Shown: in pieces, positions 32,223 through 44,518 of the stretch
Numbering within the stretch: the first letter of the stretch is position 1
How the letters are laid out: each line of letters opens with the position of its first letter
Translations under genes and position numbers: made by a program
The notes under the pieces: model-generated
Database searches by the model: none
What the model was told of the DNA's origin: nothing
What the model saw: only the letters and a program-made list of their open reading frames with translations
DNA from: Isoetes taiwanensis
Taxonomy: Eukaryota; Streptophyta; Lycopodiopsida; Isoetales; Isoetaceae
DNA: 64,000 nt
Reading direction: 5' to 3'
NCBI GenBank assembly: GCA_021234155.1
Contig: JAJEKV010000018.1
Span: 20,757,252 to 20,821,251, forward strand

Positions 32223-32807
32223 CTATGCAAAAGAATGAATCTGAAGGTAAGTATGCCAGATCAATACTTTCTTCTCTTGATCAAGAGAAGAACAATTGTA
32301 AGCCATAACAATTCTATTTTGTGCCCACTGAAGAACAATCTCATCTGCAGTATCTACGCCCTTAAAGATAAACAACCTCCTTCTCTTCCAGATTGACCAT
32401 AAAAGCCAGCCACATGCGAGATGAAAAGCTCGTTTCCGTAGTTTGGGCCAAGCATCAGGATAGACAGCAAGCAAAATTTGCTGGCTAGACCGAGACGTGC
32501 CAAATAGGGTCAACAACCAAGACTATGCCTGCCGAAGCCGCTCACACAAGAAAAAACAATGCTCAATACTCTCAACCCTTTGCAGGCATAAAGGACAGAG
32601 CTCTGAAATCCGATTATCCATTTTATGGACCAACCTGTTGACTCTAAGGCATCTATGGATCACTTGCCACCACAAAACTACTATTTTGGGATGAAGCAAC
32701 TTATCCCATATCCATATCCAAACACTTTTCCATTGTGGCTGAGGGACCTGAAGATGCCACCTATTAGATGGAGGCAGGATTTCAGAATACAAAAGCAATT
32801 TATACAC
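32223..32807 (-). pseudogene. zf-RVT domain and C-terminal tail of the L1
   Basis: The frame 32807-32523 has KSVWIWIWDKLLHPKIVVLW, RCLRVNRLV and CPLCLQRVESIEHCFFLC, the reverse-transcriptase zinc-binding domain of plant L1. A shifted frame (32516-32223) continues with ACGWLLWSIWKRRRLFIF and TADEIVLQW, the usual ending. Confidence 0.85.
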
Positions 32808-32858
32808 GAAGACACAAAACCGCCTGGGGCCGGATATCCCGATGGCAACCCCATACGA

Positions 32859-33135
32859 CTACCTCAATCGTGGACCCGAGAATCTTGTGGCAACAATGCG
32901 GCAATATGATTCAGTTACTACTCGTCCCATCTCGTACAACAAAAACTTTGTTCTAAATTCTTCCCATGACATGAGATGACCAGACTCACACCAAGCTGCA
33001 ATAGTGCTTATACCAGCTGCTATCCATCGTCGCTGTGTCTTTGGATGAACAACCACACTTAGAGGCACATTATCTGGAGTGTCCTGCAAAGGAACCCACC
33101 AGCATGGAGTGGACAACTGAAGACATGCCTCAATA
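32859..33135 (-). pseudogene. L1 ORF2 segment between RT thumb and zf-RVT
   Basis: A minus-strand frame of 85 codons with TPCWWVPLQDTPDNVPLS, STIAAWCESGHLMSWEEF and LLYEMGRVVTESY is consistent with the poorly conserved stretch preceding zf-RVT in plant L1 elements. Confidence 0.6.
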
Positions 33136-35020
33136 TTAATATGAAAAAGAGACTGACAAAGGTCCCAAGCAAAGAAGCAACCCCTTTAGAAAGGGAGAAG
33201 CATTAGGATACGGATGCATATGATAAAGCAAAGCCCAAGGAAGGAGGGGCTTAATGGTGGCCTTATGAAATGGGAGACAATGCTGAATCGACTGCACCAA
33301 CAACCTCAGGCCAGGAGAATCATCCTTACCAATGAGAATCCTCCAAATAAACTTTGATATCATCACCTTGCTTTGGAGGTGAAAATCCAACATACCAAGT
33401 CCACCAGCTGCCTTAGGTCTAATGCATTTCGCCCAAACTACCTTAACCACCGCTCCTAACTCATTTCCACCCCAAATAAAATTTCTGACGATAAGCACAA
33501 TCTCCTCCATCTTACACTGCGGAGCTAATGGAGCAGACGCCATGTAGACATGAGTATTACTAAGAACACATTTAGCCACGGTGATTCTCTGGGGCATGGG
33601 CCGGTTTAGGCGTATTCCACCAAAACAAATGCTTTTGTAACCCACTAATGATTTCATCCCAAGCATCTGAAGCAGAGACATGAATTCCAACTGGGATACC
33701 AAGCAACTTTGTGGTATTGCCATGCAGAAGAATCTTCCATGGATAGTCCAAAATACAGGGAGGGATGGGACTGTCCAACGTCCACAAAGCTGTACATTTT
33801 TGCCACCCTACAAGAACTCCTGATGCTAAGGAGAATGTGTCTAATAATAGCTTAGCATTACGAAGATTCTTAGCCTCGGCAATTAGGAACAAAAAAGTGT
33901 CATCGGCATATTGGTTACATACCTCTTGAGAACCATCGTCCATTGGGAGGCCTTGAATAATCCCATCTTGGGTAGCCACGGAGAAGAGCTGGGATAATAC
34001 TTCTGCCACAATTGTGAAAAGCAATGGTGCTAAGGGATATCCTTGCCGAATTCCTCTACCCACTACAAAAATATCATATGGCTGCATACGGAAAAGGACG
34101 ATGAGATCTGGCTGATGTATGGAGCTTCATGACATTCCTTGTGAATGACTCCCCAAACCCAAGTGCAAGAAGACACTTCTCCAAGAAACCCCAATCAACA
34201 CTATCGTAAGCTTTAGCAAAATCAAGCTTAAGATACACTGCTCTATGACCCTGTAAGCGGACCCAATATATTCCTTCATATGCAGCAGCCACGTTGTTGA
34301 GAATACAACGACGAGGGAGAAAACCAAATTGTGTTGACGAGATAGCATCAGCCAAGATGTCTCAGACTCTTTCTGCCAACGTCTTAGCAAAGATCTTGTA
34401 CACAGAGGAAAGCAATGTAATAGGTCGCCAGTCAGAAATAGTCTTGGGTTCCTTGCTCTTTGGAATGAGAGAGATACAACCTGTATTCAAAATCTTATCA
34501 AGGCTCGTAAATCTCTGAAACTCACAAAAGGCATCATATATGTCATCCTCCAACCAGTCCCAACATTCTGAAAGAATTCAATAGGAAAGCCATCAAGACC
34601 AGGGCATTTGTCCCTTTTCAAGAGAGCCACAGCTGCTTTTAAGTCCTCCTTCACGATATTGGACTCAAGAAACAACCTCTGCTCTTCAGAAACAATGCGA
34701 TGCACCTTAGTCAACACGGCCAATTGCATGTCCTTCTGAAAGGGCAATGGGTGCCGTGCAAAGAATGAAGAAAAGTGATGATGAAGATACTGCTTAAGAT
34801 TCACCGGATCGGAGATAAGAGCGCCATCTGGCAACACCAAAGAATGTATAGAAGTGGCGAGTTTCCTTCTTCTTGTAGCCGCAAAAAAGAACCGGGTACA
34901 TCTATCTCCGTCCTTGAACCACTGCAACCCTGCCTTCACCTTGGCTTCAGTAACTTTTACGGTTTCCATAGCCTTGATCCGAGATAATAACTCTTTTCTC
35001 GACTCCACTAGTATAGCCAC
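33136..35020 (-). pseudogene. L1 reverse transcriptase
   Basis: Upstream to downstream: CTRFFFAATRRRKLATSIHS, LLKRDKCPGLDGFPIEFFQ, ISLIPKSKEPKTISDWRPIT, TQFGFLPRRCILNNVAAAYE, YLKLDFAKAYDSVDWGFLE, GRGIRQGYPLAPLLFTIVAE and CNQYADDTFLF (YADD at 33910-33899). Then comes the thumb with GWQKCTALW and GNTTKLLGIPVG. These blocks sit in four frames. The catalytic residues are intact. Confidence 0.9.
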
Positions 35021-35396
35021 AGCCGAGTACTTCTAATTCCTGGTACAATGCGGTCAATAGTCCTCTAGCCCGGCAACTCGACTCTCCCATATTCTTTTTG
35101 CAAATGACTTCACTACGCACAACGCTATGCACAACCCCGGACATGCCCCCTACGAGGTGAGAAGGCCCGAGACGAAGCCCGACTACGACCAAATTTGAAC
35201 TCATCATCCTCCAAGTACTTGCAATTAAGCTTAAAGTAGGTCCCGGTAGGTCGATGACAATTAGCCACATCATTAGTTAGGAGTTGTGGATTATGATCGC
35301 ATTACGAGCTATCCGAAGATTTGAGCGATTTAAAATCCGCTAGCCCGAGCAAATTACACAAGTATTAAAGTATCCTCTATCATGCCTTGCATAAGC

Positions 35397-35867
35397 TCAC
35401 AAATACCATGTCCAACCATTACACCACGTAAAGCACTGATCACCATCAATCTCTATAAGCTGACCATCATGTAAAAGGCGTAGCCATTGTTCTCGCTCGA
35501 ATCCTTGCACCACTTCAGAGTCGCGACCACTTCTATCTCTTTCCAGCTCGACCATATTAAAGTCGCCAACGAGCAACTGTGCAACATTCTGCCCAAGCTG
35601 AAGAACTTTACTCCTCAGTGTTGCCCACAAAGCACCACGCTGACGAGGTCTATTATGAGCATATACATTTATCAAATCCCATTCTTGGCCCTTATCTTTC
35701 CATTTGATTATTATCCACATTGGTGCCCACAGGAAGATTATTTGAGCTTGGACACTCTCCATAGCTGCACTATCATCTCTTAGCTGGATGATCAGCTCTA
35801 CGCAGCTCTCAGTTTGGGTTATCAGCATTCGAGGTTGAATATGAGGCTCGAAGATGCACGCTTTCAT
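35397..35867 (-). pseudogene. L1 endonuclease, C-terminal half
   Basis: The frame shows DLINVYAHNRPRQRGALWAT, AQLLVGDFNMVELERDRSGR and a late CFTWCNGWTW-like block. It begins within the domain, so the 5' truncation point is close to 35880. The stretch 35030-35390 between it and RT is degenerate. Confidence 0.8.
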
Positions 35868-35880
35868 CGGATCGTAAGGG

Positions 35881-37000
35881 GAAAATCTAATATTGAAGTT
35901 CGCAACTGCCTGTTATGCCTATCACAGGGCTTCAATTAATGGTCGAGATTGCTTTGATTAGAACATATGCTGGTTAGGATAAGAAAACATTAGGAAAGGA
36001 AGCCGACATGGCTAAAATAGAAGGTAAACTAGAAAGGGTAGCATAATCGAAAAAGACAAGCCAAGAAGTATAAGAATGGTGAAATTACACTAATGCCTCG
36101 CCAGTTCTTTAAAACTCCCTCAACCAATCAAATTATGGGATTTTTGTTTCTTGGGCGCATCCCCTATCACACTGCATGCCCAGAACGCTATAATCTATGA
36201 GCGTGCTCCAAAATCCTGGACGGGGACTACCCCTTGCTGAAAGATCCTGGCCACCGCCAGATGTATATTTATTTGTGCCATGCATAAAACATTGAAATCT
36301 CAAATTAGGGTTCTTATGCAACCCCAACTAATCTGTTTTGTATGAATTTAGAACCGGATTTGCTCCTTGTGAAGCCAAAATGGAAAAGCCACTTGCAATT
36401 ATGTTTGGAAGAAGAAGAAGAACAACAACAACAATTATGTTGGAGGAGGAGAAGCAAGTTTTTACGTCATGCCACTTGGCAGCATCCAACGACAATTATG
36501 TTGGAGGAGGAGGAGCAAGTTTTTACATCATGCCACAACACTCTAACATTGCTCAGTTGCACTCTAACATTGTTTAGTTGTGTAATTGTTGGGTTTCGCC
36601 TCCAACCACCTTACATTGAATGCGACTCTGGGCGGCCTCGAACTCGAGACATATTTGTTCTAGGACTACTGTGTTACCACGATTTCAAAACTATTTATAG
36701 TGATGTCATTTAACCCAACTCCATTGGGAGCAATTTAAGCATGATTTAGAGCAAGAACATTCTAATCCAAAAGGTATTTCGCCAGTTTTTTTCTTCTTTC
36801 AATCCAACGAGTTTCTACTCTGGCAAATATATTTGGTGCTAAGTCTGTTGATGTGGCAAATAAATTTGGACGCAAGTCTACAGATTTAGGTGCATGTTTG
36901 TTATGGAAATTCTTGATCTCCACACTTCTACCCAGGAAGCGATTTTTGGGCGTCAACTAGTGTGATTTCACCCTAAGACATGATCATTTACTAGTGTGAT
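35881..37000. other. Non-coding, with a GAA/CAA-rich duplication
   Basis: Around 36400-36530 two copies of aattatgttggaggaggag followed by caagtttttac-tcatgcca occur about 60 bases apart, after GAA and CAA runs. Near 36600-36700 the minus strand has TGGTAACACAGTAG and GAGTTCGAGGC, a faint SINE-like box pair. No gene is supported. Confidence 0.5.
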
Positions 37001-39270
37001 TTCACCCTAAGATATAGTCATACCATGAGAATGATGAGCTGGCATGCTTGCTCTACCACCGAGAAAAGTGACAAAATCTTTATATGTCCTCTGAGCATGG
37101 ATTTATGAAAAGCTAAATTAAAGGATTCTATGCCATAATAAATGAGAAATGATGGGTGAAATTAGTTTTACCCTTATTGTAAGTGTTGGACCCAGCCCTA
37201 AATCCAAAGGCCAGGATTTGATCTCCCAAAGGAATGGTTAAGATGATGCCATGTCATAATTTTCTTTTTAGCTTTAGCGGGGTGCCTCCTCACCAGATGT
37301 CGTGGCTGCCATAGCCAACATCTGTCTGTCCTTTCTTCATGCTTGCCTTTTGACCTTTCTTCTATGGTTTTATCTACATCTCTTTAGGGTTGGAGTGACT
37401 GGCCGAGAAGGTTATGGTATTGACGATGGTTAGAGTAAAACAGACGGAAAGGAGTCCAGGCGCAAGGTGAACCATGGGTTTGATATGGCCTGTGACAAAG
37501 CAATATGGCCTGTGACAGGGTAAGGAATCAAAAGGGTGTGAGGGGGGAGGTTTTGCCAGCTGATCCATCACAACTGAATCGACATGAAGCTGAAGGAGCA
37601 AAGGTCGTTCTTGCATCTGATGTCCTTGAGAATCAGTTTTAGTATCTTTTTCCTTATGTTCTCTTTTGTGCGGGCTCTTGCAAGAACTCTCCACCAGGTT
37701 TAGGGCAACACAGAATTTGTTGATGCAATGCATCCGTAGAGGCTACTTAAGGCTCTGCAGCAAGTATTTTCTTGGTTGCTATGGCCAGGAATTTCTACGT
37801 CGCCAGCATGGGCTGGATGCTGCCGATTTATGCTTCACAGCATTTGGCATGGTCGATGAACTATTGCTCACAGGGTTTATGCCTCACAGCACTAAGGTGG
37901 ATTCTACAGTGTACTATGAGCTATGGCACAATATCCAGATCTTGCCTTGCCCTATCTCCTCTGGCATATACAGCTATGTCTTGGCAGACTTACGTTGATG
38001 ATCACTTGCTCCCAGCTTTGGAAAATGGTTGTTGCCTCTCCTTCGCTGCTATTATGGGACAAGATGGAAACATCTGGGCTCAAAGCTCCAAACTTTCCTT
38101 CGGTTAGTAATATAGTTTAGACATGCTTTTTTCTGAATTGTCGTGGCTTAAGGCATAATTGCAATTTTCTTGCGGATCTGAATAATCTTTATAATTATAG
38201 CTTTGTGGGATTTTCAGCATTCATTCATGTCTCAGCTGGGCTGCATTGTGCAATTAAGTTTTTTCAATCTTGGTTTAATTTTCAGCATTATTTAAGACTC
38301 AACTCTGAGGTTGTGTCCGATGTATCAGATCTGCTAATAGCAGCTATGCCTTTGTTCGGGCAAATGAAATATCGAGAGCACTATGATCACAATACAAACA
38401 TGTCGAGGAAGTCACAAGCATGGTTGTCATATTGATGTGAATCCAACACCTATAAACTTCATCGGTTACGCCAACACTGCTCCATGCCATAGCCATTCTG
38501 AAAAGCCCCTATAAGCTTCCTATGACTCTTTTGGCCAAATTATTCAATCCCAGATCATGCCTTACCTTCAAAGTTCCATCTCAATAGCTATAATTCAATC
38601 ATGAGCTATGGTTTTAATACATTTTATTATAAGCCTACTTTCCATAACTAATGGAAAATCTCAAAACCCAGCACTTTCACTTAAGAATCAATGTAACATG
38701 ATGATCCTGACTGCGTGTAATCCTTGCCACATTATCCTGAATCATAGCTCCACCTTTAGGAGCCAAAACAACACAGATGGCGCAATTCTTGAGCTTCATG
38801 CTCAACTCACCGATTAGCTACCTAGATGATCATATTCTCCTTTACTTCTATCAAGGAGGATCTACTTAAGAGCCATCTCATAGGTCAATCTGTCAGGTTC
38901 TTTACCATTTTAAAGTTATCAACCTTTATATTTCATACTAATTCTATTAGATTTACAATCATTCAAAGTAATAGATTTCCTTACTGTTACTATTCTTGTG
39001 ACTATTCTGAGCAATCTGTAGCAGTCTTCACTGGTTCCATCCATATACAAGGCAACTGAGCCCCATACAAAAGGTTTATTTCTTAATTAACTCCTTAGAA
39101 TAGCAACAAATACTAAACCAAAGCAACATAGAGAAAAGTAAATACATATAAACAACAGAAAATGAAACATGACCGGTTAGTTCTAAACTTGTAGGTGTCC
39201 AGCAAAGAAGATTCAAAACATGCCAAATCTGCGGATTCAAGCCCACATTGACACTTCCCAAGCATTTTCA
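37001..39270. other. No recognised gene
   Basis: The longest frame (37666-37998, plus) begins at a non-standard codon and shows no domain. The DNA is of mixed composition. A duplicated phrase ctagtgtgatttcaccctaag occurs at about 36957 and 36992. Confidence 0.5.
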
Positions 39271-40285
39271 GATCTTCTTGCCTCTGAATCAGTCCTTCTA
39301 GATATGTTTCTACTCACTTATCTTCCGTAGCCTTATGAGCCTCCAACAAATTCATAAATATTCGCATGCAAAAATCATATACAGACTAATCATGGCAACT
39401 CATAGCATCTCAATTGATCAATAGCAAAATCCCACCTGATAATTTCTTCATTCATAGACTTCTGGACCCCTTGCAATTGATTGCACCTCGAAAGATCGTC
39501 TTCTAGCTCCAAAAATCAAACTGCAGAAGAACATACATAGTGCAGTCAATTCTGACTCAGCATCACTATTTCTGTCATAACTTTTGCATACGGATGAGTT
39601 TCGGCCTGATCAGACCCATTCCGGAAAGCTTACTTGAAGATCTTTCCAGAAAAATAAAAATCACCTGAAAAGGATCTCGGATTTCCTAGATATGATGCTT
39701 CAAATGTCGGGCTCCAAAACTGCCCAGAATTGCTCCCTGCCTTCATGCTCTGCAACAATCCTTTTGCCAAACAGACAAAACCCTGAACTCATGCTGGATA
39801 CATGTTATACATGTGTACATACGTACATAAGTACATATACTGCCCATCAAGTGCCCAGGTCTGTTACAGTGATAGATTTACTGAAGCATTTAGATTTACT
39901 AAAGCATTTCTTGATTCAAATCTCAGATCAAACATAGCTCAACTCAACTCAAAACTTCAGCTCGTGTAGCAACTTACTCTACTAAGATCATATTCTACTC
40001 TTACCAATACCACCTTAGAGTACAATTGCTATCATCTTACTAGACAGGCCATAAGAAAAACCTTACCTTCAACGTCGTCAAAATTAGCTTCCCTTAGCAC
40101 CTTCATCCTAACTCAAAGCATCTACATATGGCTCCTCGTTCTGAGGATACCATCTCCAAATGTTTTTGAAATAACAATCATTGGCACCATCATATACCTT
40201 CACTTTATTTCAATCCACCTTGTTACACTCAAGGATCCAAACCTGCAATCCATAATTCACAATCAACACCCAAAGATCCAATATT
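39271..40285 (-). other. Probable internal leader of a minus-strand LTR element
   Basis: It lies directly inside the primer-binding site at 40286-40297. It contains no open frame with retroelement motifs, so it is either an untranslated leader or a non-autonomous interior. Assignment rests on position only. Confidence 0.35.
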
Positions 40286-40297
40286 GCTCTGATACCA
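40286..40297 (-). other. Primer-binding site for initiator tRNA-Met
   Basis: The minus strand reads TGGTATCAGAGC, the exact site used by many plant LTR retrotransposons. It follows an LTR end (CTCGTCACA, then GT). Confidence 0.85.
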
Positions 40298-40299
40298 AC

Positions 40300-40351
40300 T
40301 GTGACGAGCCTACCGAGTTGCCAGGAGGGTCAACTCAGCAGGCTCGTCACA
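40300..40351. repeat. 52-bp palindrome at the LTR end
   Basis: TGTGACGAGCC at one end and GGCTCGTCACA at the other are perfect inverted copies, and the inner GAGTTG / CAACTC pairs add to the stem. It abuts the primer-binding site. Confidence 0.85.
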
Positions 40352-40860
40352 CATATCCGGGCAAATTGGCCCCTATTCTTCAGACCTACTGTTAAAATCA
40401 AGCTTGCAGATTTGGCGGAGGTTAAGAATGAAGCAAGGATCTAAAATCCGTCAGCTTTTTCCCCTCTTCTTCATTTGTTTCTTGCTCAGTCTGCAGAAAA
40501 ACATATCAAGTAGCATATGAAGGGCTTTTAGCATATCAAGCAAGGGATGCAAAAGGCATAACCATGTCCTGATTTAATCGAGTCTGGTAAGGCATTTGCA
40601 AAGGTGCCGCTTTGTTATCCGGCATTTTGTTGAATGAACTGGAAGTTGGATTTGCTTTGTGCGGGTAGGGGTTTTGCCACCCCTTTATGCTAAACCTACC
40701 GCTTTTATATTTTATCAAGAACGTTCGTTTTGTATCACGAACAGAGAAGGGCCTCTGGTTTTCCGGAAGGGTCAAAGTTTAGCAGGTTTATTCTAGCTCC
40801 ATAGGTATTTACGCTCCGTTAGAATGTCGAGCTAGGTATATGCTAAGGAACCTAGGGAGA
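40300..40860 (-). repeat. LTR end of a minus-strand retroelement (outer limit unknown)
   Basis: The inner limit is fixed by the primer-binding site. On the minus strand a TATA-like TAAAATATAAAAG lies near 40705-40720. The outer end was not located; 40860 is only an estimate. No second LTR was found in the window. Confidence 0.5.
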
Positions 40861-42940
40861 AGAGTTGTGCTGGAGGATTTATGTTTAACGATTTCAAAGC
40901 TTCTGGACAATAGGGCATTTGCAAATTGAAGTTATCTCTTCTTCCAGTTGCCAGGTACACAACTATCATTTCGGCCTCTTTGAGAAAGAATTGGTGCAGC
41001 TATTGTATTTTGCGAAGACATACATGAGGCTTTATCATGATTCTCTCAACAATATTACCAGCTAACAAACAGTTTACACCTTCAATTTGATATAAGGAGG
41101 CTATCTACTCTAGAAGTCCTCTATTTTACATAATCATAGAACTTAGATTGTTTTCGACATTTTAGAAACATAAGGGATTTTTCCTCTATTGTATTTGAAC
41201 TCAGTTCAATCTGATCTATGATGCAGAAGTATTTTCCTTTCAATCAGATCAAATATTTCATTTATGGTTGCTTCAACACATGCCACGTTTCCTATTCAAG
41301 CTATTTTGGCGCAACACAGGTTAGCTAACCTGCCAATTTAAGAGCTTAGGTACACTGGTGATGTTTTACCATGCAGGAACCACTTTTACTGTTCAAATTC
41401 ATTTCCTATTGTTAGAGTGCTTAACAATCATTTTGCCTTTGGCATGGCTCATTAGCCTTACATATATCTATGCTTAGATACAACAACCCTCAACACATGA
41501 ACATTGCTATATTGATAAAATTGAATAACCCTTGATGTTTTGGTGCTATTTGGATGAACCATTCCAATGGTAGTTGAGGGGAAACAAATGCATATGTAAT
41601 GTAAACAAACAATCCCAAAATTAAAGTCCAACAATTGCACACAACCATCTTGTCAATCAAGTTATCCATCGGTTTATATATTTTAATGGTTGAGTTGTGC
41701 TGATGTGTTGAGTCGGTCTATGTGTATATTGTTATATTTATGTATAAACTAATGAAAAGAACACGTGCAACAATACAAGATTGTCCATAGATACATAGTT
41801 CTCAATTATTTTGTTAATTCCTTTGTAAAAATGAATGATTCTCAACATTTTGTTAACTTCTTTGTAAAGATAAACAATAGGTGCAAATACCATCCAAAGT
41901 GTCTATGACCCAATTCGATACATGTTCTTTTCAATAACTGCCTTTTTTGTGTGAACAACATCATCCTATATCTGAGGAGGCATCTAAATAACATAAATTT
42001 GAACCTAATTCTTGAAGGAATGTGATAAAAGTAACTTAGTTATCATCTTCCTTATGTAGTTAGCAATTCCTCATATGAGCAAAATCAAAATATGTAGACA
42101 ATAATCAATAAACAATATAATCTACATAAGTTCTTACAACTTTAGGCAGTTGCATATTGGGCTTTCGTCAAATGAAAGTGTGAGAAATTGAAGAAATTGC
42201 AAAATTAGTTTAGAAATTACATGGCCAAGATTTCGGCATTAATAAGTTAAGCATGATAACTAATGCTCTCTTTCTCCCTTTTTCCATTGCATACAACCAT
42301 TTTTTCAGGAACAGCATGGCATAGCACCAAATGTGGACTTATAATTTTATGAATATTCTAGGGCACGCAGACTTTTCACTACATGTAGCCATTCTTGCAT
42401 AAACGATATGGCATAGAATCTACATGTGGACTTGATAATTTCACGAATCTTCTACGGCATGTCGACTTTCTCAAAGAGTGAACATGCTTTAGACGAGTAA
42501 ACACCGAGATTGAGAGATTTTATCTCAATGAGATCATGCTGTTGGATACCATTGTTTTTCGTCGTTTCAAATATGTATAAACTTGGATGTCACATCCACA
42601 GTCAGGAAAATTCGTTTAGCAATATATATAATAGGAAATTATGTGGCACCTTGAATTTGAAGCAAGAAACCATTACCATTATTTTGAGTTTATAAAAGCC
42701 CCCACTACTTTGTCCAGTGAATGCAAAAGAATTAACATCATACGAAGTGGAAATCTCAAGCTATGCAATATCACCAATATATTTCTCACTGGTTATATCT
42801 CAGTTGTATATGGGAATGTTCAAACCAACAGTTGCCCAACTTATGCCCAGCAACGCTGGGCACCATTACTAGTATATATATAAAAATTCCGTCCAGGGAA
42901 TCACCTACCATAATTGTTAGTTATTGTGCATTATGGGAGC
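40861..42940. other. AT-rich stretch, no gene recognised
   Basis: Only short frames without motifs are present. Short near-repeats include tctcaattattttgttaattc and tctcaacattttgttaactt (about 41800 and 41842), and catgtggacttgataatttcacgaat-like blocks near 42330 and 42422. Confidence 0.55.
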
Positions 42941-43923
42941 TGTTTTGCCCCGTTGCAACTCCTCTAATTCGGAGGCGCTCAATCCAATTTTTGGTTTGCA
43001 GCGATCAAAACCTCTACTTCGCCTCATTCGACATGTGGAAGTGCTCTGAACGGATTTGGAGCTAAATCGGCCAAGATATCTCCAATTTGCCTCATTCGAC
43101 CACTCTGGAAGTGCTCTGAACGAATTTGGAGCTAAATCGGCCAATATATCTCCAATTCAAATTTCAGCCATAAATCATTAATGCGCAAGCACAATCAATT
43201 CAAATTTCAGCCATAGACCTGGCATAATCAGCTTGACCATGCAGATACTGCATGATTTTTTGATTTGGCAGAAAGAATCACGTTGCTCAACATTGACAGT
43301 AAAATTAATTTCACCCCAAAAATGACTCACGCTGCATAGATATCAAACATTGAGGGTAAAATTAATTTCACCCCAGAAATGACTGGCTTTGACATTGCCA
43401 GAAATTGTTCATGTCCGTTGATTGTTCGCTTGATGTGTTTTGCCCCGTTGCAACTCCTGTAATTTGGAGGCGCTCTATCCAATTTTTGGTTTGGAAGTGC
43501 TCTGAACAATTTTTGGTTTGGAAGTGCTCTGAACGGATTTGGAACTAAATCGGCCAAGATATCTCCAATTCGCCTCATTTGACCACTGTGGACGTGCTCT
43601 GAACAAATTTGGCGCTAAATCGGCCAATATATCTCCAATTCAAATTTCAGCCATAAATCCATTAACGGGCAAGCACAATCAATTCAAATTTCAGCCATAG
43701 ACCCGGCATAATCAGCATGATCATGCAGACACTGCATGATTTTTTGATTTGGCAGACAGAATCACGTTCCTAAGGTATCACAACATTGACAGTAAAATTA
43801 ATTTCACCCCAGACATGACTCACGCTGCATAGATACCAAACATTGAGGGTAAAATTAATTTCACCCAAGAAATGACCGGCTTTGACATTGCCACCTTCGT
43901 TGATTATTCGCTTGATGTGTTTT
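42941..43923. repeat. 495-bp tandem duplication with inner sub-repeats
   Basis: Copies begin at 42941 and 43436 with tgttttgccccgttgcaact. Within each, ggaagtgctctgaac, taaatcggccaa and caattcaaatttcagcca recur two or more times, and so does ggtaaaattaatttcaccc. Copies differ by a few percent and small indels. It lies on the 3' side of the gene at 44.5 kb. Confidence 0.9.
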
Positions 43924-44518
43924 CTATGCAACTTAGTGACCGTTATTTTTTTTTTTTTATATGGCAAAAATGGGTGCAACGTGATAACCTGCCAGAAACT
44001 CATGTTTGAAGTCCCCTGTTCATTTCTTCTGGACTAGATTTATAAAATGAGCGTAGCAACATGCTGCAGCTGTTCAAAATTCTTATCCTAAGAAAGTTTA
44101 AATTGAAAATGGGCAACTCTCCATTACATAATATTACAACGTGAAAATTATGATTACAATAGATTACAGAAGTTCATAAACTGTACATAGCATGCCGAAC
44201 TTTGAAGCATCTCAAATCTACAGAATCAAAAACCTAAGGTCAGGTACCTCTGCAACAGATGACACTGTCGCCCATAAAATTCAAGATCTTGTACAAAGGG
44301 TAACTTTGCTCAGCTCGATGGTAGTCAAAACCGTATCTAAATGACACAAGAAAGTGAGGCTGCGCCAACTAAACACTTGCCTCCTCCTCCAGGTAGCCAA
44401 ATACAAGCACAAAGCCTATCATTCGATTTGAGCATAAAATTGTTAATAGTTAAGGCCAAAATCTCTTCTTCATTTGAACAAATTAACTCAGCTTCCACTT
44501 TGACTCAAAAATTGGAAC
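43924..44518 (-). other. Probable 3' UTR and downstream flank of the 44.5-kb gene
   Basis: The region follows the TAA at 44519 on the minus strand. A plus-strand frame (44341-44670) partly overlaps and is the complement of the last exon and its UTR, so it is treated as a shadow. No poly(A) signal was fixed. Confidence 0.45.

Larger units (their letters stand above)
32089..35880 (-). mobile_element. Plant L1 LINE, 5'-truncated, minus strand
   Basis: Reading leftward, the element has endonuclease, RT and a zinc-binding C-terminus, then AATAAAGCTTGTCGTCCTT and an A-tail with TAA repeats (32089-32114). The architecture, with a zf-RVT domain after RT, is typical of plant L1 elements. ORF1 is missing. 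Stops and shifts inactivate it. Confidence 0.88.

Noticed and set aside
37666-38107. Plus-strand ORFs of 110 codons
   Set aside because: They begin at non-standard start codons, overlap in two frames and show no conserved block.
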